64,000 bases of DNA, taken from Reichenbachiella sp. Lineage in GTDB: Bacteria > Bacteroidota > Bacteroidia > Cytophagales > Cyclobacteriaceae. Numbering within the stretch: the stretch's first letter is position 1; every line of letters begins with the position of its first letter. The stretch is from assembly GCF_033344935.1 (NCBI RefSeq), contig NZ_JAWPMM010000001.1:4491501-4555500 (forward strand), read 5' to 3'. The notes beneath the pieces were generated by a model. It was given only the letters and a program-made list of their open reading frames with translations, had not been told where the DNA came from and ran no database searches. The translations under genes and the position numbers were made by a program. Below, piece after piece: positions 41,857 to 50,684 of this stretch.

Positions 41857-44800
41857 TTAAAATCCAACATTGATACCGATACTGTAAGTACGGGCTTGTC
41901 CCAGCGTACCGAAGTCTTCACCTTGCAGTGTATTCAGGTCTCCCTGACTGCTCATATTGGCTGAAACTTCGGGATCGAAACCTAAATACTTGGTCCAGGT
42001 CTTCAAGTTTCTTCCTTGCACGTATAAGCGAGCAGACGTCAATCCAATTTTTGAAACCCAATTGCTTGGGAAGTTGTAAGTCAGCTTTACATTTTTTAGA
42101 CGAACGAATTCACCATCTTCCAAATATTGCGTACTGAATCTTTGCCACTGAGCATCCGTATCGTTAGGGCTCGTGAGTGATGGCCTTGGGATATTGGTGA
42201 TATCACCCGGTTGCTGCCAGTAATCCAACGAGTTTACACTCTGGTTTCCATAAGGAATGCCACTCTGCAACGAACCGTAGTTTTCATACGCATGTCTACT
42301 TTGGTTGAATATTTTGTTTCCTCCAGAGTATTGGAAGAATACATCAAGTGTAAATCCTTTGAAAGAAAATGAGTTGTTGAGACCACCAAAACGGGTAGGA
42401 ATACCAGACCCCACAGCTTGACGGTCATCCAGGTTGATCAGGCCGTCACTGTTGATATCTTCGAAGACCGCATCTCCTGTAAGTGGATCCACACCCAAAT
42501 ATTCAATCAAAAACAACTGACTCAACGGTTTGCCTTCCTGAATCACAAAGTTTCGGCTTACCACCTGTCCGTCGTTTACCACGTCTATCACTTCATTCTT
42601 CAGCTGTGTGAAATTCACATTTACATTCCAGGTGAAATCACCTGCTCTCACCACGTCTGCATTAGCAGAAAGCTCGTATCCGGTATTTTTTATTCCACCG
42701 AAATTGGAGGTCACCGAAGCAAAACCTGTAGCACCCGGCACATCAGTTTCAAGCAATAAGTCCTCGGTATCTTTGATAAAGTAATCGGCTGTAAATGAAA
42801 ATCGCCCATCAAACAAACCAAGATCAAGTCCTACATTTAGCTGGGTTGTTTTCTCCCAGGAAAGATCCGGATTTTCCAATACATCTGGAGAAGAACCACC
42901 ATTTCCATTGTATGGTGAAGACAAGTTGTACACACCTCTCCATCTAAAGTTGCCAATTTCGGCATTACCTATGGTACCATAGCTAGCCCGTAGTTTCAAG
43001 TTGCTCACTACGTCTACAATTTCATCCATAAAGCCTTCATTGGAAATTTGCCAACCGACTGAAACGGAAGGAAACACACCATATTTTTTGTTAGCCCCGA
43101 ATCTAGATGAGCCGTCTGCTCTTACCGAACCACTTACCAAATACCTTCCCTTGTAGTCGTAGTTAACTCTACCCAGAAAGGATTGGAAACCATAACTAGT
43201 CTCGTCAGAACTACCAGTAGTATTAGCTGCTGAGGATATTTTGATGATTCTATTAGAAGGAAACCCATTGCCTGTAATTTCAGAAAACTCGGCTCTGGAC
43301 TGCTGCAAGGTATATCCACCGATCACATTCAAATGATGATCTGCACCCAAATGAGTATCGTATGTCAAGGTGTTTTCACCTAACCAGGTAGTCTGATCAT
43401 AGGTAGCATAAATTCCTTCGCCTACTGCTGTTTCTTTACCACCTGCAGGAGTAAACGACTCTTCAGTCAAACCACTGGCATCCACAGACCACATAGACTT
43501 GAATGTAAGCCCCTTGATGATGTCAACTGTTAGGTATGTACTGGCCAGCACTCTATCTGTAGTACCGTCATTGATATATTGCTCGGCGATGTACAACGGG
43601 TTTTCCAGTGCCCACCAACCATTGTATGAAAATGGATCGGTATAAGCACCATTCTCATCTTTAAGTGGAGCCGTAGGATCCCAAGCCTGTGCATTGATCA
43701 CCACACCATATTCATCATTTTCGTTGATAGTTCTTTCATGATTGGTACGACTTACCATCACATTGGTACCAATACCTACCTTATCACTCACTGAATGATC
43801 GAGGTTCATTCTGGCCGTCATTCTTTCAAAATTGGTTCCTACCTGAATACCTTCCTGATTATAGTAGTTGCCGGAAAAGAAGAATTTAGTTTTCTCATTT
43901 CCTCCTTGCATGCTAATATCGGCGTTGTGCGTAATTCCGGTTCTAAATATATAATCGTAAGCATTATAATTTGGTAAGTTCGGGTCATTAGGATCTCCCA
44001 AGGTGGAGTTCCAATAGTTTTCGCCCAATCCATCATTTACTGCAGCCACGTTCATGAATTCGATCCACTGTTTGGAAGACATGAGTTCAGGTGTGTTGCT
44101 AATCTGAGAAATGCCCGTGTAATATCCCGCATTAAATTTGGTCTTACCCACTTGCCCTCTTTTTGTTGTAATCAAAATTACACCATTAGCACCCCTGGAT
44201 CCGTAGATCGCCGATGCCGCTGCATCCTTCAATACTGTAACAGATTCGATGTCATTGGTGTTGATATCAGCCATAGGGTTGACGGGTGCAATGTTGGAAT
44301 TCAATGCAGAATTGTTTCTCGATACCATAGGCACCCCATCCACAACAAAAAGAGGCTGACTACTTGCGCCTATAGAGGTGACCCCACGAATGTTGATATT
44401 AATTGCAGCTCCGGGTGTGCCAGATCCACTTGAGATATTCAATCCTGGTGTCTGCCCTTGCAGGGCTGATTCAAAACTGTAAGCACCAGGCACATTGGCC
44501 AATACTTCAGCATCTACTGTAGAAATAGAGCTGGTCACGCTAGATTTTTTCTGCGTACCATAGCCCACCACCACGATTTCTTCCAGCTCTTGAGCGTCTG
44601 GCTCCAGGGTGATATCGATCACCGAGCGACCATTGACATTCACTTCCTGAGTAGCCATGCCAATAAAAGAAAATATCAAAGTAGCTTGATCAGGGCTGTC
44701 TACTTTTAACTGATAAGCCCCATCGATGTCTGTAATCGTGCCTACATTGGCTCCTTTGAGCTGCACGTTTACCCCAGGGATTCCGGCATTATCTTCAGAA

Positions 44801-44889
44801 GAGATTACGGTCCCTGATATGGTGCTCTGAGCCAAACTATTGGTCAAAACACCAAGCATTAATAACATTCCTGTAAAAATTTTTTTCAT
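41857..44889 (-). CDS. SusC/RagA-like TonB-dependent transporter of the cyanophycin locus
   Basis: 1010 residues. Signal peptide ending near NSLAQST; carboxypeptidase-regulatory-like domain (ISGTVISSEDNAGIPGVNV); plug with EEIVVVGYGTQKKSSVTSS, INIRGVTSIGASSQPLFVVDG and SAIYGSRGANGVILITTKRG; then the barrel to a C-terminal GINVGF. Imports substrate across the outer membrane with energy from TonB. Flanked by a T9SS cyanophycinase and a SusD, so the cargo is predicted to be cyanophycin fragments or beta-Asp-Arg. A 37-codon small ORF with the shared LQPIFN ending lies 134 bases upstream. Confidence 0.95.
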   Translation of the reverse strand: MKKIFTGMLLMLGVLTNSLAQSTISGTVISSEDNAGIPGVNVQLKGANVGTITDIDGAYQLKVDSPDQATLIFSFIGMATQEVNVNGRSVIDITLEPDAQELEEIVVVGYGTQKKSSVTSSISTVDAEVLANVPGAYSFESALQGQTPGLNISSGSGTPGAAININIRGVTSIGASSQPLFVVDGVPMVSRNNSALNSNIAPVNPMADINTNDIESVTVLKDAAASAIYGSRGANGVILITTKRGQVGKTKFNAGYYTGISQISNTPELMSSKQWIEFMNVAAVNDGLGENYWNSTLGDPNDPNLPNYNAYDYIFRTGITHNADISMQGGNEKTKFFFSGNYYNQEGIQVGTNFERMTARMNLDHSVSDKVGIGTNVMVSRTNHERTINENDEYGVVINAQAWDPTAPLKDENGAYTDPFSYNGWWALENPLYIAEQYINDGTTDRVLASTYLTVDIIKGLTFKSMWSVDASGLTEESFTPAGGKETAVGEGIYATYDQTTWLGENTLTYDTHLGADHHLNVIGGYTLQQSRAEFSEITGNGFPSNRIIKISSAANTTGSSDETSYGFQSFLGRVNYDYKGRYLVSGSVRADGSSRFGANKKYGVFPSVSVGWQISNEGFMDEIVDVVSNLKLRASYGTIGNAEIGNFRWRGVYNLSSPYNGNGGSSPDVLENPDLSWEKTTQLNVGLDLGLFDGRFSFTADYFIKDTEDLLLETDVPGATGFASVTSNFGGIKNTGYELSANADVVRAGDFTWNVNVNFTQLKNEVIDVVNDGQVVSRNFVIQEGKPLSQLFLIEYLGVDPLTGDAVFEDINSDGLINLDDRQAVGSGIPTRFGGLNNSFSFKGFTLDVFFQYSGGNKIFNQSRHAYENYGSLQSGIPYGNQSVNSLDYWQQPGDITNIPRPSLTSPNDTDAQWQRFSTQYLEDGEFVRLKNVKLTYNFPSNWVSKIGLTSARLYVQGRNLKTWTKYLGFDPEVSANMSSQGDLNTLQGEDFGTLGQARTYSIGINVGF

Positions 44890-45022
44890 ATTGATTATCT
44901 ATGAAATGCTTGAAACCTTTGGTTTACCTCCGGTTAGTTGAGCATTTTATTAAACAAATTGATTTATTAGTAATAGCGAAAGAAGGATTGCTTCCGTAGG
45001 CCTTATGACCCAATACCCCTGG

Positions 45023-45136
45023 TCAACAGTTGAATATGGGCTGTAAGTTCTGCAAGCTGACAGGTTTACTCCGCTGGATTGGAATTGGATTCCCTCCATT
45101 GATCTTGGGTTGCGGGTAACTGTCACCATAGATCAT
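45023..45136 (-). CDS. 37-codon leader-like small ORF B ending LQPIFNC
   Basis: ATG 45136 to TGA 45023. It starts 41 bases after the T9SS cyanophycinase stop and ends 134 bases before the SusC ATG. A GGGGGGA stretch lies eight bases before this ATG, better placed than for the in-frame ATG at 45145. The peptide starts MIYGDSYPQPK and ends KPVSLQNLQPIFNC. The last 12 residues follow the pattern shared with ORFs at 35567-35632 and 47503-47595. The frame stays open upstream into the cyanophycinase 3' end, but coding there would overlap a real gene. Function unknown; a cis-acting leader peptide controlling the SusCD operon is proposed. Confidence 0.62.
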   Translation of the reverse strand: MIYGDSYPQPKINGGNPIPIQRSKPVSLQNLQPIFNC

Positions 45137-45176
45137 GTCGACCATCCCCCCGATAGATTTATAAGCTAAATAAACA

Positions 45177-47435
45177 CTATTCATGGTCGACGATGATTTT
45201 ATGGATTTGAAAATCTTCTCCTTCGTGCAGTTTGAGCAGATATGGTCCACTCGGCAAGAAAGAAAGATCAAGTTTCCGATTTGGAAACCACCTTTGGCTA
45301 TCTAACAGGACCTTCCCACTGAGGTCCAAAATTGAAACTTTTAGTTGGTTGGCATGGGATATGTTCAATATCCCATGGGTCACGGGGTTAGGGTAAATTT
45401 TCCACGAATCTTCTAAAGAAGAAGCCAGCAGGACTATTTCGGCAGCGGCTGATTCTGATAGACAAGAGGTCGAATTTCCATTCTTTACCTCCACGGCATA
45501 CGTGTATGTCGTTCCTTCAGAGACGTTTGCGTCGTCGTAAACAGTCTTGGTATCATCTAAACTGGCCAGCAATTCAAACTCCTCTGCTGCCATCTTTCTA
45601 TAAATATTTAACTCATCAGCCTCTTGCTCAGGCAATGACCAGGATACTCCCACCACATTATCTTGCCATTCGGCCTTCACATCGAATGGAGACTCCAACT
45701 CCTTTGCCAGGACCGGATCTGCACTTTCATCAGTAGTTCCTATGACAATTTGCTGTCCTGAAACCAAATAATAAGTCATCTCATCAAAGCCAACTGCATT
45801 TCTCGCATCGCCACTACTGTTGACTTGTTGATCCGCTTGATCTCCCAAACTACTATTATTTTTTATCAGAATGGAAGCGTAACTTCCTGTACTGGTAAGC
45901 TCATTATCGCCCTCGTTTTGACTGATGGTAACATAAGAACGTTCGTTGAGATAAATCCCATAGCCCAATCTTTGACTCACCATACCATGAAGCACAGCAG
46001 AAGTATTGTTTTCATAATAAGTAGAGGTGGAAGGATCATACGTATTGGGCATAATGATAGTGGTTTCCAAAATACCCAGTCCGGATTCATAGGCCAATTC
46101 ACCATAGTAGGCATTCAATTCATCAACTTCGTTGTTGGTGCAGTAATAAGCTCCTACCAGAGCCGAACTGTAGCCGATAAATGCTATCTGGCTATCTGAT
46201 CTCTTCATTTTTTCTAAAAGCAACTGCCCGGTCAGATCATTTTCAAAGTAATCCGAAAATGTCTCAATATCCAGATCTACTACTACCATGGTCTCAGCTT
46301 CTCTAATTTGATTTCGGGTAGCCACTCCATCACATTCATCAGCAAGTACGGTTTCTACTGTAATTACATCCAGGTCACTGTTGGCTTCGAAATAACTCTC
46401 GTATGAATTGATAAGGGAACTGCCACTCCGACTAATAAGAACTACTGATTCTGGGGTGCTGGCAATTAATTGGTCCAAAAGATCTTCGTTATGTGAAAGT
46501 GCATCTGACCCTGAGAGGTAAAGGGTGCTTTTTAGGTTTTCGGTTGATTTTATCGCACTGGTATTGGCATCATAGGTGCCCAGGATTTCCATGCTTTCCA
46601 AATCGTAGCTCATCTCATGCAGTAGATGAGTCACCTCAATATCATTGGCTACCGGCTTATCTCCGTCAGTAGTGAAGTTGCTCGATTGGTAAATGCTGAC
46701 AGCTCCGGTACCGTAGGCTACAGCTTCCAGGTTCTCATCAATACATAGGGCCGTTTTGTCGTCGACACCAATACCTGCTACTGTTTCATCTTTATTGAGT
46801 TTCCAATGGCCCATAAAGGCTAATAATCTTGGAAACCTTCCTCGTTCAGCAAAATGTGTATCGACTATCACGCCATCCAGCACATCCAGAAAGTCATTTT
46901 CAAGGGTAATATTATCACTATTGACATTACTCAACGCTTCGTCAGGGTAAAGTGAAGATTTTTCGGCCGAATAGAATACTTTGGAAAGAATGGCCATGCC
47001 GGCTGAAGTCCCCATAATTACACCTCCGTCGGCAAACTTATCTTCGATAGCTTGGGAAACCTTAGAATTTTGATACAAGTCATAATATTCATACTGATCT
47101 CCACCCTTGAAGAAGAAAACATCATAGGCCATCAAATCATCGTAAGTATCCTGCGCATCAGCTAGAGCTGAGCTATATATTTCAAAATTGGCAGCATCTG
47201 CTGCACCGAGACTTTCAAAATAGTCAGGCAACCAATCAGAAGTGCTTCCCTGTTCATAGCTGATGATAGCTACTTTTTTGTTAGTCGATTCATCTATGGC
47301 CCACTGGTAAGGTTTGTTGCTCCAACTGTAGCTGGCATCTGACTCTGAGCCACCACCGACAAGTACCATCTTACCTGATTGTGCCGACAGCACAGCACTA
47401 ATAAGCACGAACAAAAAAGTGAAAATTGACTTCAT
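45177..47435 (-). CDS. T9SS-secreted multidomain cyanophycinase
   Basis: 752 residues. Order: signal peptide (1-19); S51 cyanophycinase domain (about 20-270) with pocket GGDQ (111-114), nucleophile S144 in MGTSAGMAI and DTHFAERGRFPRL (192-204), keeping Asp, His and the three Arg but with Thr for Gln; a middle region (about 285-580) without recognised family, partly resembling a second amidotransferase-like fold; a fibronectin type III domain (about 585-670, FDVKAEWQDNVVGVSWSLPE); and a type IX sorting domain (about 672-752, WKIYPNPVTHGILNIS). It is predicted to be exported and attached to the cell surface or released, making first cuts in polymer outside the cell. First large gene of the SusCD run, preceded by small ORF C. 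Confidence 0.88.
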   Translation of the reverse strand: MKSIFTFLFVLISAVLSAQSGKMVLVGGGSESDASYSWSNKPYQWAIDESTNKKVAIISYEQGSTSDWLPDYFESLGAADAANFEIYSSALADAQDTYDDLMAYDVFFFKGGDQYEYYDLYQNSKVSQAIEDKFADGGVIMGTSAGMAILSKVFYSAEKSSLYPDEALSNVNSDNITLENDFLDVLDGVIVDTHFAERGRFPRLLAFMGHWKLNKDETVAGIGVDDKTALCIDENLEAVAYGTGAVSIYQSSNFTTDGDKPVANDIEVTHLLHEMSYDLESMEILGTYDANTSAIKSTENLKSTLYLSGSDALSHNEDLLDQLIASTPESVVLISRSGSSLINSYESYFEANSDLDVITVETVLADECDGVATRNQIREAETMVVVDLDIETFSDYFENDLTGQLLLEKMKRSDSQIAFIGYSSALVGAYYCTNNEVDELNAYYGELAYESGLGILETTIIMPNTYDPSTSTYYENNTSAVLHGMVSQRLGYGIYLNERSYVTISQNEGDNELTSTGSYASILIKNNSSLGDQADQQVNSSGDARNAVGFDEMTYYLVSGQQIVIGTTDESADPVLAKELESPFDVKAEWQDNVVGVSWSLPEQEADELNIYRKMAAEEFELLASLDDTKTVYDDANVSEGTTYTYAVEVKNGNSTSCLSESAAAEIVLLASSLEDSWKIYPNPVTHGILNISHANQLKVSILDLSGKVLLDSQRWFPNRKLDLSFLPSGPYLLKLHEGEDFQIHKIIVDHE

Positions 47436-47502
47436 GAATTACAACAAAAAACAGATTGATTTTGAATAAAATCGTTAGGCAGTTTCGAAAGTTGTAGGAA
47501 GT

Positions 47503-47595
47503 CTAGTTATTGAATATGGGCTGCAATCCAAGCAAGCTCACTACCTTGAAAGTAGGAGTAGAATTGATCGTGATATTTGCTTGTGATGCATTCAT
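47503..47595 (-). CDS. 30-codon leader-like small ORF C ending LQPIFNN
   Basis: ATG 47595 to TAG 47503, with GGAGA four bases before the ATG as ribosome binding site. It ends 68 bases before the start of the T9SS cyanophycinase gene. The peptide starts MNASQANITINS and ends FKVVSLLGLQPIFNN; the last 12 residues match small ORFs at 35567-35632 and 45023-45136. Leu, Val, Pro, Ile and Asn codons differ silently between the three copies. This is the copy with the clearest translation signal. No function known; position argues for a leader peptide or small regulator of the locus. Confidence 0.68.
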   Translation of the reverse strand: MNASQANITINSTPTFKVVSLLGLQPIFNN

Positions 47596-47661
47596 ACGTT
47601 CTCCAATATTATGGACTTAAATTTTAAGATCAAAATATTTTTAAACATTAATTTGATATAA

Positions 47662-47706
47662 AATGAAAATTCACTTAATAGGTTTCATATAAAGTGAATT
47701 TTCATT
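47662..47706. terminator. 15-bp perfect inverted repeat after arginase
   Basis: AATGAAAATTCACTT (47662-47676) and its exact complement (47692-47706), 15-base spacer. It lies 33 bases after the arginase stop and is followed on the minus strand by TTTATAT, which suits a weak, AT-rich terminator separating the arginase operon from small ORF C and the cyanophycinase run. It could instead be an operator for the latter. Confidence 0.5.
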
Positions 47707-47738
47707 CTAACCTGCTTATAAAAATTATATCATGGATA

Positions 47739-48710
47739 TTAAGCCAAGACAGGTTTTTTCAATTTGGTCAGAATCGACTCCGCAAATTCAAGAATTTCCA
47801 AAGCGATTTCTGCCATCTTGTTTCCCTTATCATCTAGCAACGGATTCACTTCTACCAATTCAAAAGCACAGACTTTACCTGATTCCAAAATCACTTGGAT
47901 AAACTCCTTCACTTCTTCTTTTAACAGACCATTTTTGACTGGCGTCCCCGTTCCATAACTGGTAGCCTCACAGTCCATCCCGTCCACGTCTAGGGAAAGG
48001 TAGATCATGTCACAATCAGCAAACTTCTCTTCTAGAGCGCGTCGTGCCATCACCGATGCACCCCTAGTCCTGATTTCATCTACTTTATAGTTAGTGACAC
48101 CGCGCTGTTTTATAAGCAAATCTTCGGCCCGCTCAGTATCGCGCACCCCAACAAACAACAAATTTTCTGGACTGACTTTAGGCTGACTTGTGCCTACTGA
48201 CTTCAATTCATCCCAAAGTTGTTGGGTTTCAGTATCAACCTCGTTGCATTTTGCTTCTTTATTATCCCAACCCAATGCAGCTGCTAAAGGCATGCCATGT
48301 ACATTACCGGAAGGCGTAGTATAGGGCGAGTGCATATCGGCATGTGCATCGATCCAAACTACACCTAACCTTGAATCAGGATAGGCCTTCTTGATACCAG
48401 CCAAAGTCCCACCAGCAGAAGAATGATCTCCCGAAATGATGATCGGAAGCTGCTGATCTAACAGATTTTTTGATACCTCCCTACTTACCATTTCATACAC
48501 CTTTTTTATCCCGTCGATTCGCTTGGCAAATGGGTGACGAGTTTCCTTGTACAAATCGTCTTGAGGCACTATCAAAGTATTGACCTGATGGCGTTGGAAA
48601 AAATCCGACCCACCAGCCAAAGCACTCATTCTGATCGCATCCACGCACAAGCTAGCTCCTCTCGTACCTGCACCAAGTTCAGATTTGTTTTCTATTATAC
48701 ATATACTCAT
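47739..48710 (-). CDS. rocF: Arginase
   Basis: 323 residues, cytoplasmic, ureohydrolase family. Manganese-binding motifs are present: ISGDHSSAGG, VVWIDAHADMHSP, and YLSLDVDGMD; GNVHGMPLAAALG is the substrate-side segment typical of arginase, and the late FELVEVNPLLD carries the conserved Glu. Converts L-arginine to L-ornithine and urea. It follows the ornithine aminotransferase gene with an 11-base gap, so the two form a classical arginase pathway operon. No urease is seen in the window, so urea fate is open. The location beside the cyanophycin genes provides the Arg-degrading half of the pathway. Confidence 0.94.
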   Translation of the reverse strand: MSICIIENKSELGAGTRGASLCVDAIRMSALAGGSDFFQRHQVNTLIVPQDDLYKETRHPFAKRIDGIKKVYEMVSREVSKNLLDQQLPIIISGDHSSAGGTLAGIKKAYPDSRLGVVWIDAHADMHSPYTTPSGNVHGMPLAAALGWDNKEAKCNEVDTETQQLWDELKSVGTSQPKVSPENLLFVGVRDTERAEDLLIKQRGVTNYKVDEIRTRGASVMARRALEEKFADCDMIYLSLDVDGMDCEATSYGTGTPVKNGLLKEEVKEFIQVILESGKVCAFELVEVNPLLDDKGNKMAEIALEILEFAESILTKLKKPVLA

Positions 48711-48721
48711 AGCTTTTGGGA

Positions 48722-49960
48722 TTAGTTGTTGAACTTCAAGATTGTTCTTTCTAGAATATCCATGGCATGGTTCATCTGCTCTTCTGTGATAACCAAAGGC
48801 GGTGCTAATCGGATTTTGTTGCCATGAGTAGGCTTAGCCAAAAGCCCATTATGCATCAACTCAATACAAATACGCATGGCCAGGTCAGAATCTTCGGGTG
48901 TATTGATGATAATGGCATTGAGCAGTCCCTTTCCTCTAACGGCCTTTACCACAGAACATTTACTAATTATTTCTTCCATTCTAGCCCGAAACAATTTTCC
49001 CATTTTATCTGCATTGTGAATCATGCTTTCCTGAAGAACAACTTGTAGTGCAGTTTTAGCTACCGCACTTCCCAGTGGGCTGCCACCATAGGTTGAGCCG
49101 TGTTGTCCTGGCTTGATCACTTTCATCACTTCATTGGGTGCTAATACAGCAGACACCGGTACAGTTCCACCCGATAGCGCTTTGCCGAGCAACACCATGT
49201 GGGGTTTAATGCCACTGTGATCAGAGCAAAGCAGTTTACCGGTTCTTCCGATACCGGTCTGGATTTCATCCGCCACGAGCAGGGCATTTTGTTCACAACA
49301 TAGCTCGAAAGCTTTCGCCAAATAATCATCATCTGGCACAACTACTCCTGCTTCTCCCTGAATAGGCTCCACGATAAAAGCAGCTACATTTTTATCTTCA
49401 AGTGCTTTTTCCAGTGCTTTCAGATCGTTGTAAGGTACCTGACGTACCCCCGGCATATAAGGCCCAAATCCTCCTCTGCTTTCCGGGTCGGAAGAAGCGG
49501 AAACCACGGCTAAGGTTCTACCATGGAAATTTTCTGAAGCGAACAATATGACTGCCTCATTTTCAGGCACTCTTTTCCTTTCATAGGCCCATTTCCTGGC
49601 CAACTTCATGGCGGTTTCCACAGCCTCTGCGCCTGTGTTCATGGGCAATAGTTTATCATAACCAAACAGTTTGGTCACATATGTTGCATAATCTGCAAAT
49701 TGATCATTGTGAAATGCACGTGAGGTCAGCGTCAATCGCTCCGACTGTTCCTTGATTTTAGCGACAATTTTTGGATGACAATGCCCCTGATTGACAGCTG
49801 AATAAGCGGAAAGGAAATCAAAATATTGCTTGCCCTCTACGTCGGTTACAAAAACTCCTTTCCCTTGACTCAAAACCACCGGTAGTGGATGATAATTATG
49901 GGCACTGTGATCTGATTCTTGCTGAATCAATTCTTCTGTCTTCGATAATAGTAGTTCCAT
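48722..49960 (-). CDS. rocD: Ornithine aminotransferase
   Basis: 412 residues, class III PLP-dependent aminotransferase. Features: YFDFLSAYSAVNQGHCHPKI near residue 45, NTGAEAVETAMKLARKWAY near 108, LVADEIQTGIGRTGKLL near 230, and the PLP lysine in VLLGKALSGG near 260. SAVNQGHCHPKI and the RTG segment are typical of ornithine transaminases. Makes glutamate-5-semialdehyde from ornithine and 2-oxoglutarate. First gene of rocD-rocF, divergent from an Lrp-family regulator across 222 bases. The P5C dehydrogenase needed to finish glutamate formation is not in the window. Confidence 0.94.
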   Translation of the reverse strand: MELLLSKTEELIQQESDHSAHNYHPLPVVLSQGKGVFVTDVEGKQYFDFLSAYSAVNQGHCHPKIVAKIKEQSERLTLTSRAFHNDQFADYATYVTKLFGYDKLLPMNTGAEAVETAMKLARKWAYERKRVPENEAVILFASENFHGRTLAVVSASSDPESRGGFGPYMPGVRQVPYNDLKALEKALEDKNVAAFIVEPIQGEAGVVVPDDDYLAKAFELCCEQNALLVADEIQTGIGRTGKLLCSDHSGIKPHMVLLGKALSGGTVPVSAVLAPNEVMKVIKPGQHGSTYGGSPLGSAVAKTALQVVLQESMIHNADKMGKLFRARMEEIISKCSVVKAVRGKGLLNAIIINTPEDSDLAMRICIELMHNGLLAKPTHGNKIRLAPPLVITEEQMNHAMDILERTILKFNN

Positions 49961-50182
49961 TTTAAGAAATTTTGTTTCCCCAAAAGGACCACAATCCCAA
50001 TCCGACTTGTGCCGGCCAGCAGGTCAACCTTTAGGGTTTGGTTAATGCTTATAAATACAACGGGGAGTTATATTTGAATAAATACAGCGCAATAATATTA
50101 AATTTTAATTTTTTCATAATTATTTATTTTAAATTTTTATTTTTCCTTGCAACTATTACTTTTGCTCAAAACAATTATAGTC
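49961..50182. promoter_or_regulatory. Divergent promoter region between rocD and the Lrp-type regulator
   Basis: 222 AT-rich bases with starts pointing away on both sides. TATATTTG at 50069-50076 matches the Bacteroidota -7 consensus TAnnTTTG in the direction of the regulator, but no well-spaced TTTG -33 element was found, so the call is weak. Lrp-family proteins usually bind their own promoter region, so autoregulation and control of rocD are expected here. Confidence 0.4.
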
Positions 50183-50647
50183 ATGCAACAAAAGCCGAAG
50201 TTTGATGAGTTGGACCTAAAAATTTTATCCTATCTGGAACAGGATGGGCGGATGGCATTTTCGAACATTGCCAACGAACTCGGGGTATCCAACACTATGA
50301 TACATCAGCGCGTCTCGGCTATGCAGCAAAATGGAATTCTTGAACGCATTGCCCCCCAGGTGAACGAACGAAGAATTGGATTTGAATGGAGTGCCTTTAC
50401 CGGTATTGTGTTAAAAGAAGATTCGAAGAGTGCCGAAATTATAGCTGCCTTGCAAAAAATTCCGGAAGTGGTAGAATGCTACTATGTGACAGGAAACTAT
50501 ACCTTGTTTACTCGCATAATGGCGAAATCTAACGAACACATGCGGCAGGTACTTTATGACAAAATAGACAATATCAAAGGGGTACTCCGAACCGAGTCCT
50601 TCATTGATTTTGGTTGTGCCTTCCGCCGAAACATCCCACTGCAGTAA
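50183..50647 (+). CDS. Lrp/AsnC-family transcriptional regulator
   Basis: 154 residues from ATG 50183; an upstream ATG (50147) would add a hydrophobic, non-family N-terminus. HTH: LDLKILSYLEQDGRMAFSNI then ANELGVSNTMIHQRVSAMQ; C-terminal RAM effector domain: VVECYYVTGNYTLFTRIMAKSNEHM and RTESFIDFG. Such regulators sense an amino acid. Its position between rocD-rocF (divergent) and aspA (downstream, 37-base gap) predicts sensing of Arg, ornithine or Asp and activation of both amino acid branches. It may also be the only dedicated DNA-binding regulator for the cyanophycin locus, since no HTCS or sigma/anti-sigma pair accompanies it. Confidence 0.93.
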   Translation: MQQKPKFDELDLKILSYLEQDGRMAFSNIANELGVSNTMIHQRVSAMQQNGILERIAPQVNERRIGFEWSAFTGIVLKEDSKSAEIIAALQKIPEVVECYYVTGNYTLFTRIMAKSNEHMRQVLYDKIDNIKGVLRTESFIDFGCAFRRNIPLQ

Positions 50648-50684
50648 GACAGACTTCAGACATTAACAAAAAACCCAAAAAGTG

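Noticed and set aside
45137-45271. Longer version of small ORF B reaching into the cyanophycinase gene
   Set aside because: It would overlap the real gene's 3' end on the same strand, and the shared motif and ribosome-site placement support the ATG at 45136.
47662-47706. Possible ARG box (arginine repressor site)
   Set aside because: The arms contain TGAA/TTCA but not the spaced TGAAT-N4-ATTCA pattern; no ArgR gene is present. Terminator is the simpler reading.
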